Below, one piece after another: positions 55,345-64,000 of a DNA stretch of 64,000 nt (positions within the stretch are counted from its first letter, which is position 1; each line of letters opens with the position of its first letter). The DNA lies in contig CM060318.1 of the NCBI GenBank assembly GCA_030674155.1, positions 76,338,247 to 76,402,246 on the forward strand, read 5' to 3'. The notes under the pieces were generated by a model. The model was not told the DNA's origin. It ran no database searches and saw only the letters and a program-made list of their open reading frames with translations. The translations under genes were made by a program, and so were the position numbers. Source of the DNA: Stramonita haemastoma (lineage: Eukaryota; Mollusca; Gastropoda; Neogastropoda; Muricidae).

Positions 55345-56180
55345 ACCTCTGCAGTTAATGACAATGATGACACAGTCTGACCACCAATAATTCATAGAGT
55401 GTCTTTGACATCAGTGGCCCATAGTGTATACTCTGACCTATATGGCCCACAAATAATATCCAAGGTATCATTGGCACATTAAGTTAACATCTGAGGTATC
55501 AGTGGTCCATAAGTATGTTCTTACTTCCAATGGCCTATCTAGTTCAGCCTGAAGTGCAGTGGCCTTATAGCGAACTGCAGCCTTGTAAAGCGCAAATTGA
55601 ATGTCAATGGCACACATATTACATCCTGACATTCCATGACGCACATAGTACATAATGATCTTCCACAGCCCCCATAATGCATCCTTAACTTCAATGGCCT
55701 GTATAATACATTATGACTGATGGCCTACAAAACCCATTCTGACCTAATTTTAATGACCCACATTATAATATGACCTTCCGTATTCCGCAGAATCCACCCT
55801 GACTTAAATGGCATATAGAATACATCTGACTTTCAGTGACCTACATAATGAACTTTGGCTCTGATTACCCACACAATACGCTCTGATCTGATTTTAATCA
55901 CCCACATAATATATCCTGATATTCCATGACCCACACAACATACACTGATTTTCCATAAGCCCCATCATACATCTTGAACTTTCATGGCCTATATAGTACA
56001 TTTTGGCTCTGATGACGTACAAAACACGTTATGACCTGATTTCAACGACCTAGATAATAATCTTGACCTTCTATTACCCACCTAATACAGCCTGATTTGA
56101 TTTTTACGACCAACATGATAATTTTATTCTGACCTTTACCTAAGTAAAAAAAATATGTTCTTAAAAGACCTACACAAAAA
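55345..56180. repeat. Degenerate minisatellite, about 30-36 bp unit, more than 20 copies
   Basis: Units follow the pattern TCTGACNTT.NATGGCCCACATAATACAT, e.g. ATGACCCACATTATAATATG, AGTGACCTACATAATGAAC, ATCACCCACATAATATATCC and ATGACCCACACAACATACAC. Alternating half-units (ATTTTAATGACC versus CTTCCATGACC) suggest a higher-order period near 65-100 bp. Confidence 0.75.
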
Positions 56181-56204
56181 CATTCTGGCACTGATGATCC
56201 ACAG

Positions 56205-56362
56205 GGGAGGTGGCAGGATGGTTAAGGCCTTTGCCTGTCAACAAGTAACTGTGAGGTCCTGGGTTCGATCCTTAGCCTCGTCCTTTTCTTCCCAGTTTGA
56301 GGAAAAAATGGAACTGAATATCAAAGTCATTCGCATGAGACTATAAACCGAGGCCCCCCATG
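56205..56362 (+). mobile_element. Short tRNA-headed SINE
   Basis: A box GGTGGCAGGATGGTTAAGGC and B box CCTGGGTTCGATCC, then a short body ending CGCATGAGACTATAAACCGA and GGCCCCC, which resembles the family 1 block GGATGAGACTATTATTAACC/AAGGCCC. A (GA)n tract follows. Confidence 0.75.
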
Positions 56363-56367
56363 TGGGA

Positions 56368-56369
56368 AC

Positions 56370-56457
<88 letters not shown>

Positions 56458-56530
56458 TTGCATACAAAATGTATGCCTGTCTGTCTGTCTGTCTGTCTGT
56501 CTTCTGTCTGTCTGTCTGTCTGTCTATCTG
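56368..56530. repeat. (GA)n then (CTGT)n microsatellites
   Basis: About 43 GA units to 56455, then CTGT units from 56476. Confidence 0.95.
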
Positions 56531-56585
56531 TATGCATACATACACACATTCACGCACGCACGCCGCACCGCCCGCATGTCCTCAC

Positions 56586-56632
56586 GTACGTACGTACGTA
56601 CGTATGTATGCATGCATGCATGCATGCATGTA
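56586..56632. repeat. (TACG)n-(TGCA)n tetranucleotide repeat
   Basis: TACG units change to ATGC units. Confidence 0.9.
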
Positions 56633-56649
56633 TCAATGTATAAACAACC

Positions 56650-57180
56650 ATATGCAAGCATGTAGTCAACTTAATGGCCCCTTGGGTAGCACTTTGAATG
56701 GCAATCCCAGCTATTTCTGAAGGGTGGATCGGATTCCTGCCGAGGAGTCCAAACGAGAGGATTTTTTCCCTTGCAGTAAGCACACACGTTTTCACCTCAG
56801 TCCCAAATGTGGCCCAGACCGAACACTCTGTCAGTCGTCGATGTAAGCTAAGTGCCCAGGCCTATATCAAAATATTATCATGTTGTGGAATGTTAGTTTG
56901 AGACCGTTTTCAGCCATGACAAGCTCTTAGCATAACACCCTGCCATTACCTTGAAAGATTAAAAAAAACAACAAAAAAACCCCTCTGAAGTTTGAGTTTG
57001 GCTGTCTGTGTGGCGAGCAACTCGGATACAGTCATACACGCAAACTTCTCATCCAGTGTGCACTTTCAGTCTGGCGATGATTCTCACATGGGATGAGTGA
57101 GACAGAGAGCATGTTCTGGGTGACCCCCAGGTTGTCATGGTATGGAACGCCCAACAACATCAGCTTCCTTCCTGTACAAC
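56650..57180 (-). repeat. Dispersed repeat E, copy 2 (longest)
   Basis: On the minus strand: GGGGGTCACCCAGAACATGC, TGTCTCACTCATCCC, CACACTGGATGAGAAGTTTG, CGTGTATGACTGTATCCGAG, CTCGCCACACAGACAGCC and TTGTCATGGCTGAAAACGG, colinear with the plus-strand copies at 61575 and 62700. Confidence 0.75.
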
Positions 57181-57633
57181 TTTTTCGGATGGCGCTCTGG
57201 TACCGAAATGTTCCACACCCGAACAATCTGAGCGCATGCGGAAAAAGTAATAATTTTTGTGTAAAAGAATGTTTGTCCAGGAAAAAAAGGTTTTTATACA
57301 CGTAATCATTGTGAGCTACAACAAGCCAACGGCTTTTAGCGTGCTCCATCCATCTTACGTGAAAGAGGTCACTCATGGCCTGTGGTATGGATAACAGGAT
57401 CATACCCAGCATGCAATCCACTCACTACATAACAGAGTTCGGAAAGGGGCTTATGCAGTGCAGGGCGATACTCCCTGTGGGGGAGAGGAGAGGATGTGGG
57501 TATTGATTCATCACACCACCCCTTGTCTGTCCGTTTATTTCCGTCCCCTCCATCCCTTTCTTCCTGCTTCCCTCTCGTCTCTCCTCCGTCCCTGTTCAGT
57601 TGTCTGTGTATCTGTTTTTAATGATCTAGTTAT

Positions 57634-57840
57634 CTTTGTCTGTCTGTCTGTCTGTCTGTCTGTCGTTGTCTGTCTGTCTGTCTGTCTGTATGTCTGTCTG
57701 TCTATCCATCTATCTATCTATCTATCTCTGTGTGTGAAGGTGCGTATCATGTGGTGTGCGTGTGTGTACGTACGTGCATGTGTGTACGTGAGTGTGCGCG
57801 CGCACGTGTGCGCGCGCGCGTGTGCGCGTGCGTGTGTGCA
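57634..57840. repeat. (CTGT)n-(CTAT)n and (TGCG)-rich simple repeats
   Basis: CTGT, CTAT, then TG/CG-rich alternating purine-pyrimidine sequence (57770-57838) with Z-DNA-forming potential. Confidence 0.85.
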
Positions 57841-58499
57841 TTTAATTGTTCGTATGGATACTCGATTACACTTTGAGAATAATACATATTAAGATTCAAC
57901 ACCTCTTACAGTCCGTAGTCGGTCCGTTTACGTAGTAATAGAAATCAAGAAATGTTCATGTTAGCTTTATCAAAAAGACCTTTTTGGTTTAGCTTTACTA
58001 GCAATGGCACTGCAGGGTGTTGGGGGCGGCCAAAGCACTCCACAGTTCTCCACAAGTGTACCAGTGTCTGTCTACTGTGTAGATCCATATCCTGAAAATC
58101 TTCTCACAGCTCGCCGTCCTATCTGTACTCCTCCTCTGTTTCTTGTTCCACCAGTTTTCAACTTACCCAAGAGACCCTGTATGACGATTAAGATAAGAGT
58201 GGTGCTTCCCAGCTCCCCAAAGAGTCCTCTGGGAGTTACAGGAAGAAGTCGGTCTTCTTGTTTCGTGTTTTGCATTGACTGGGCTGTGAATAGTCATGAA
58301 TAGAAAACTTACTGTTGCATTTAACCCTCTATGAATATTTTACTGGACAGAAAACTTTGAGTGACTTAAGCAGGAATGGGATAAACAGCGTAGGGGAATA
58401 GAATTCTCACTTTCTGCAAAGCCTGCAGAATGACTCAGGGTGCCACCCAAATCTTCGTGTGGTTATTTTTGGGACAGTCTGTCAGTCTGTCTCATCTTT

Positions 58500-58720
58500 C
58501 TGTGGAAGAATCACACATCGTTGTTAGTGGACTGTTAGCTGGATGCCAGGAGAGAAGGCTTTCTGCTGTAGTCAGTTGTGTGTGATGCTGGCACCACTTC
58601 TGTACCTCGCTTGGACTTTGCCAGCTTGTGGCTGAAATCCCGTCCTTTGAGACACTGACAAGATCGACCGCTTAGAGGGAAGAGAGAGGAAGAGAGAGAG
58701 AGGAGAGAGAGAGAGGAGAG

Positions 58721-58764
<44 letters not shown>

Positions 58765-58899
58765 AAGACAGAGACAGAGACAGACAGAGAGAGACAGAGA
58801 GAGACAGAGACAGAGACAGAGAGACAGAGAGACAGAGAGACAGAGACGAGAGACAGAGACAAGACAGAGAGACGAGACAGAGAGACAGAAGACGGAGAC

Positions 58900-58980
<81 letters not shown>

Positions 58981-58990
58981 CCGCCACCGG
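58500..58990 (+). other. GA-rich tract ending in a splice-donor-like site
   Basis: Non-repetitive sequence to 58675, then GA/CAGA repeats (58676-58979), then GCCGCCACCG/GTGAGTCGG. The donor-like end and purine-rich leader could be an untranslated exon of the same putative plus-strand gene suspected at 52.2 kb. Weak. Confidence 0.2.
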
Positions 58991-60448
58991 TGAGTCGGCT
59001 TATCCTGGTGTGTGTTTGTGGTGGGTTGTAGTGTTAATGTTTTCGTGTTTTTTTTTATCGTCTTTTCTGTTTCTTTCTGTCTTTGTCTCTTTCTGTAATC
59101 TGTAATATGTCTGTCTGACTGTCTCTCATTGTCTGTCTATCCATTGCTGTGTTAAAAAAAAATCATTTTTGAATTAAAAAAAGTCTCGTTATGAAAGCGA
59201 AAATTGATGCACATATGCACAGATACAGGCATGTACATGTACGTAGGTAAGCTTCGTAGCTGTTCATCCACTGGCTATATACTTCAGTGAGATAGTAAGC
59301 GAAGCATCAGATATTTGTTGAGTATTTCAGTTAATCACTTGTCCGGAATTCACTAACCATCCACGCATAACCGCAGAATGCATACATATTCTTCTGCAAG
59401 GGTGTAGTACATTCGAAAAGGGATAAATAAGGCTTTAGCAGGTTTGCAGATAAACTGAACTTGGAAAATCGTAGAAATTCCATCTTCTTCGCGCTGCTGG
59501 TATTTCAAACCCTGGATTCCAGGACCATTCAGTTTAGAAATGTGTTTCTCAATCCGCTCGGCTGTTGCTCTTGTCTTGACTGATAACTACAATGACGATG
59601 ATGACCCATGACGATAGACTTCGACAATATCAACAACTTTAAAACACGAAGAACACATTTTGAATTGTCTTCTCTGTGTAAAATTATTCAATCATTTGAT
59701 TTCGTTTACTTTGGCACAGAGACTGTTTTGTACTGTTTTGTTGCATATTGTAGTGTTTTATTTTTTTCGTATCCCCTTTCAAGACCTTTCGACAGTCACC
59801 AGATCCCACATCTCCATCCCTTTCCTATGATAATCATTCCACAGGGTGGTTATGAAAAATAAGCTTCATCATAGCAGAAGAAAAAGGTTTGTTTGGGCAA
59901 ATTCTTCATCACAAGAATGATGTTAGCCCGGATTATCATTTTTTTACCCAAATTATTTTTCTTTTCTGCCAAAGTTTTAGTTTTGGCTTTAACTAAGCTA
60001 TAAAGCAATTATGCACCAAAATTGTGAGTTAAACCGTATCGGGACATGACTTGAGTGTCAGAGGAAATAAATACAATGTATTAGTATGAAAAGAGCAAAG
60101 GTGACCATAAAAACAAGTAGATTTCAATAAGACGAAGAGCTGTGCAGCTAAATGAATACATTAATGAGCCACAGCATACACAAATTTGAGTGATTTTGAT
60201 TTCGTTATTCTTTGATCACGTGTCTGCTTTCATACACAAACAACCAATCAGTCAACCAACTAAATAAACAACCAACCAACCAACCAACCAACCAAAACCC
60301 AATCAACCCCTCAAAAATACCACCCCACCAAAAACACAAACAAAAAACACAACAACAAAAACAACAACCAACCAACAACACAACAACAACCAAAACCCCC
60401 CCCCAAAACTGACAAAGAAATAATCAAACCACCACCACTACCATCAAC

Positions 60449-60449
60449 A

Positions 60450-60539
<90 letters not shown>
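60449..60539. repeat. (CA)n microsatellite
   Basis: Over 40 CA units, preceded by 200 bp of A/C-only sequence (60235-60448). Confidence 0.95.
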
Positions 60540-60541
<2 letters not shown>

Positions 60542-61091
60542 ACTTTAAAAAAAACGCAATACAGGAAGTTGATATATGTCATTTTGATTGTTAGGACTAA
60601 CAGATACTTCTCACAAGGAATTAACATGCTAAAACTGATTTTAAAAAAACTTGCCCATTTCACAAAAAACCCAAATAACTGGCAATCAAGAACTTTTTAA
60701 AGGTATAAGTTTCCTTTTCTTAATCACGAACAAAAATGTAATTAAGACATTTTGAAGAATTTCTCATCTTGCTAGGCCAAGGACAGAGAAGTCTCTGTGA
60801 ATACAGAGTTACCTTTTAAAAGGAAAAAGTCCCGATTTTCAGTTCGCCTGTTTGTCTTTCTCTGTTTTTTCCTTCTATTGTATGGTTTGTTTTTCTGTTT
60901 GTTTTTGCTTGTATTTTGTGTGGTTTGTTAGTTTCTGTTTTTCTGTCTTTCTTTTTCTTTCTCTCTATCTTTCTTTTGGATATCTGTCTTCTTAGTTAAT
61001 CCCCCCTCTCTCTCTATCCCCCCTACCCAAACAACCCACTTCGTTGTTTATTTTGCTCGTTCTTACAATGCAGGAAACAAACTTTCCGTGT

Positions 61092-61202
<111 letters not shown>

Positions 61203-61574
61203 TGAACTTCTCTCCATCAGTCCACTCATTCTCTCACTAACTTTTTTCATTACTATTGATCCGCATCTCAAGAGCATAACCATTTTGACTCACAACACTA
61301 CAAAACCTAACCTGGGAAATTTATTCATCATTGAAGTGTTGCTATTCATGGGTGAAGAATGATATACGCTAGGCCACCATTTTAGCATGTCTGGTTACAG
61401 AGACATTAACAGCCTTATACTTCTGTCATGGAATAACTTGATAAAATTCTGAAGTAAAATTTTTTTTATTCAATATACTTTGATACTGTTAACATTGGTA
61501 ATATGTTCTTGTTACACATTGAACGGTGCTGTCATGTAAATGAAGACTTTCGTGACTATTTCACAGGTTGATGA

Positions 61575-61890
61575 TAGGCAAGTTGTTGCTGCTGGGCATT
61601 CCTCAGCTTAGCACCCTAGGGGTCACCCGGAATATGCAGTCTGTCTCATTCATCACACTTATGAATCATTGTGAGATTGACAGTACACACTGAGCTTAAG
61701 TGTATGACAGTTTCAAGTACCTCGCCATATAGTCAGCCATACTCCAGTTTCAGATGATTTTTCTCCTTTGTGAAGACCTTGTCACGGCTGAAGGCAATCT
61801 CAACACAACATTTTACAGCATGGCAACATTTTGATGTAGGCCCTGGCACTTAGCGTAAAAATCAATAACTGTCACAGCTCTGGGCCAAGG
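61575..61890 (+). repeat. Dispersed repeat E, copy 3
   Basis: AGGGGTCACCCGGAATATGC, GTCTGTCTCATTCATCAC, AGTACACACTGAGC, CAAGTACCTCGCCATATAGT, CTTGTCACGGCTGAAGGCAA and GGCCCTGGCACTTAGC match copy 2 in the same order. Confidence 0.75.
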
Positions 61891-62042
61891 CCAAACACAG
61901 AAGTTGATAGCAGTCTTTTTTAAATTCATGACCAGGCCATTCATTTTCTTTCAACAAGTAGTTTTTACCGGAAGGCCTGGTAGATACATACATCAAAAGA
62001 TTTTAGAAGAAACTGTAAAGAAGAGGTGTGTGTGTGTTTTGT

Positions 62043-62056
<14 letters not shown>

Positions 62057-62073
<17 letters not shown>

Positions 62074-62076
62074 GGG
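62057..62076. repeat. (TG)n then poly(G) tract before a SINE head
   Basis: TG units (62026-62056) pass into about 20 G. Confidence 0.9.
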
Positions 62077-62077
62077 A

Positions 62078-62475
62078 GGTAGCCAAGTGGTTTGGACGTT
62101 ACCCTCAAGAATTTGACTCGCCAGGATCAATCCCGGGTTCTAGCCACCGCCCAGACGCCCGTTCAGGAGGATTTTACGCTAGAGTTAACTATGAACGGAC
62201 GCAAAACATCTTCCGTACATATTAAAATACATTCTGCTTTTTGCAAGAGTAGGCAAATGGATCCGGTAACACTGGATGACAAACAAAAGAAAAAATATGC
62301 ACACTGGTGTCGTGTTAATACATTATCCCCGAAGTCAGAATGCGGCTACCGTAGTGGTGGGCAAAAACGGTTGCATACGCAAAAATCTCACCATTTGTGG
62401 GTAAACATCGGAGCTCTAGCTGAGGATCGAAGAAAAGAGAAAAAACACAACACCAAAACCGAAAACAAGAAACTT
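62078..62475 (+). mobile_element. tRNA-headed SINE, longest form (family 1 body plus 3' module 2)
   Basis: A box GGTAGCCAAGTGGTTTGGAC and B-box-like CCCGGGTTCTAGCC; body with CTAGAGTTAACTATGAACGG and AACATCTTCCGTACATATTA; family 1 end ACACTGGATGACAAACAAAA and TAATACATTATCCCCG; then module 2, GTCAGAATGCGGCTACCG, TCTCACCATTTGTGGGTAAA and GGAGCTCTAGCTGAGG; A/C-rich tail. Confidence 0.8.
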
Positions 62476-62694
62476 CAGCAGAGCTTCAAGTTGCTAAGTG
62501 TTGACATTAGGATTTGATTTCAGCACAAAGGGTGTACAACAGAGAAAGAAGCATAAGAAAGCATTTTCGATTTTGTACATGGAATAGCAAAAATGCACAC
62601 ACTGAAAGCGCTCTTAACGGTCTGTAGGCCAGATAGACCAGAATCCTGTCTCCCTCACCTCCTCTTGAAATATTTTCCTGAGGTGGTCGGTGGA

Positions 62695-62940
62695 TGAATG
62701 TTGTCGTAATTTTGCGTTCCGCAGCTTAACACTCGAAGGAGTTGGGAGGATGAGCATGAAGATTGACTCTCAGAATATGTACTCTTCTGACTTACTCATC
62801 CCACCTGGGAATCCTCGTGTGTGTTTGAAAATACACACTGGATGAGAAGTTTTGCGTGTATGACTCTTTTCAAGTACCTCGCTACACACACAGCCACACT
62901 CCAACTTCAGAGGACATTATACTATCCGGAGGGTAACATT
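62695..62940 (+). repeat. Dispersed repeat E, copy 4
   Basis: CTTACTCATCCCACCTGGGA, ACACACTGGATGAGAAGTTT, TGCGTGTATGACTCTTTTCA, AGTACCTCGCTACACACACA and GCCACACTCC match copies 1-3. Confidence 0.75.
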
Positions 62941-63559
62941 TATACACTGGCTTTCATTTGTGTGTTTTTACGGGAGGGGGGGGGGACACAAATGAAGTTA
63001 TCTCTTATATCAGGCTTGAAATTTCATGAAAAATTCAAAAAAAAAATCCCCTAATACCACTCCTCAAAATGACGATACCCCCCCTCGCAACAATTAACTC
63101 CAGTTATGCGTTGCTCTATTTCAGCGACGGTATAGAAAAGAAGTCTTGCATCGACGTAGAAAGTCTGGTTGGCTTATGAGAGTAGATAGATCCACACAGA
63201 CTTCTTTTTGTCCCAATCACCAGCAGTCTGCCTCTTCCTGTTTCCTCACCCTCACCTCAATCCCTACTTCCTATCCCCCCATCACCAGCTCACCCCGATC
63301 CCTCCGCCGCCTGCCATGATGAATGCGTTCATTTTCTGTCTCGCTTATTCCCACGGAGTCTGGACAATCGTCGGAGAAGCCCTTGTCTCTGTGATGGAGT
63401 GTCAGAGTGGTCCCGAATAGGAAACAGATTTGCAGTCACAAATTGGGAGTGGGATGTGCTCTCTGTCTCTGTCCTGACTCTGTATGTGTGTCTCTCTCTG
63501 TCTCTTTGTCTATCTCTTCTCTGTCTCCCTGTATCTTCCTGTCTTTGTCTCTCTGTATG

Positions 63560-63576
63560 TCTTCTCTTCTGTCTGC

Positions 63577-63651
<75 letters not shown>

Positions 63652-63700
63652 TCTCTCTCTCCTCTCTCTCTTCATCTCTCTCTCTCTCTCTTATCCTTTT
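63560..63700. repeat. (CTGT)n-(CT)n microsatellite
   Basis: About 15 CTGT units then CT-rich sequence. Open frames through it are artefacts. Confidence 0.95.
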
Positions 63701-63934
63701 TTTTTTCACCCAGCACAATCTTTCCTTGTGTAAACAGGGACACTGGCTGCTCAATAAACACCACCGGAAAGGAAGGAAGCAAACAAGCAGACAGGCAAAC
63801 AAAGGCAACAAAACCTCGAGAGATTCTTGGAAAATAAGAACGCATTCTGAATACACAAAGCAAACAAGGAAACAGACTTTGGGAGAGCCTCCAGGGGTTT
63901 TTGACAGAAGATGTCTTCCACAGATTCTGAAACC

Positions 63935-63939
<5 letters not shown>

Positions 63940-64000
<61 letters not shown>
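63940..64000. repeat. (GA)n microsatellite at window end
   Basis: GA units run to the last base, so the tract continues outside. Confidence 0.95.

Noticed and set aside
55345..56180. CRISPR-like regularly spaced repeats
   Set aside because: Units are adjacent, degenerate and without unique spacers, in a eukaryotic genome: a minisatellite.

Overview
The window is animal nuclear DNA, not prokaryotic. It is AT-rich and intron-rich, full of microsatellites (CA/TG, GA/CT, TACA, CTGT), poly(C) tracts, tRNA-derived SINEs and short inverted-repeat DNA transposons. The one protein-coding gene I can reconstruct is the metazoan gene WAC (WW domain-containing adapter with coiled coil). The repeat landscape suggests a lophotrochozoan, probably a gastropod mollusc, but the species assignment is inference only.

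WAC lies on the minus strand and spans 8928-37740 (coding part). I could join 13 coding exons with GT..AG borders on every intron and compatible phases throughout. The sum is 1920 nt, i.e. 639 residues plus stop, close to the roughly 650 residues of the vertebrate protein. The first exon (37700-37740) encodes the conserved start [14 protein letters not shown]. It is followed by a 34-nt microexon, Ser/Arg/His-rich exons, the WW-domain exon (27859-27986), a long Ser-rich exon, a Gln/His/Pro-rich exon, and three exons coding the conserved C-terminal coiled coil. A TATA-less promoter region with YY1-like and ETS-like sites lies just above 37740. The left 2.1-8.9 kb is AT-rich and free of recognisable SINEs, and probably holds the 3'UTR and 3' flank.

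Intron 7 (13949-26134, 12.2 kb) is the main accessory region inside the gene. It holds three classes of inverted-repeat element (a 424-bp MITE family, a larger TTAA element in which one MITE copy is nested, and a 484-bp piggyBac-type MITE with a TTAA duplication). It also holds a CpG-richer, promoter-like patch at 20.7-21.96 kb and a tandem array whose units each carry their own (TG)n tract. Intron 4 holds a 950-bp hAT-like element, itself hit by a SINE fragment.

From 37.9 kb to the end I found no convincing coding gene. This part is made of microsatellites, several copies of a modular tRNA-headed SINE family, a chimeric tRNA/5S-rRNA-like SINE (46.48 and 49.97 kb), another tRNA-headed SINE at 50.7 kb, a four-copy dispersed repeat (23.1, 56.7, 61.6 and 62.7 kb), a nearly perfect 319-bp tandem duplication (42.98 kb) and three old, degenerate tandem arrays (44.7-46.1, 49.3-49.65, 55.35-56.18 kb). 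Two places (52.2-52.86 and 58.5-58.99 kb) look like possible non-coding first exons of a plus-strand gene running out of the window, with weak support. I see no prokaryote-like system, CRISPR array or operon here. The novelty lies in the mobile-element architecture around a conserved chromatin/autophagy adapter gene.
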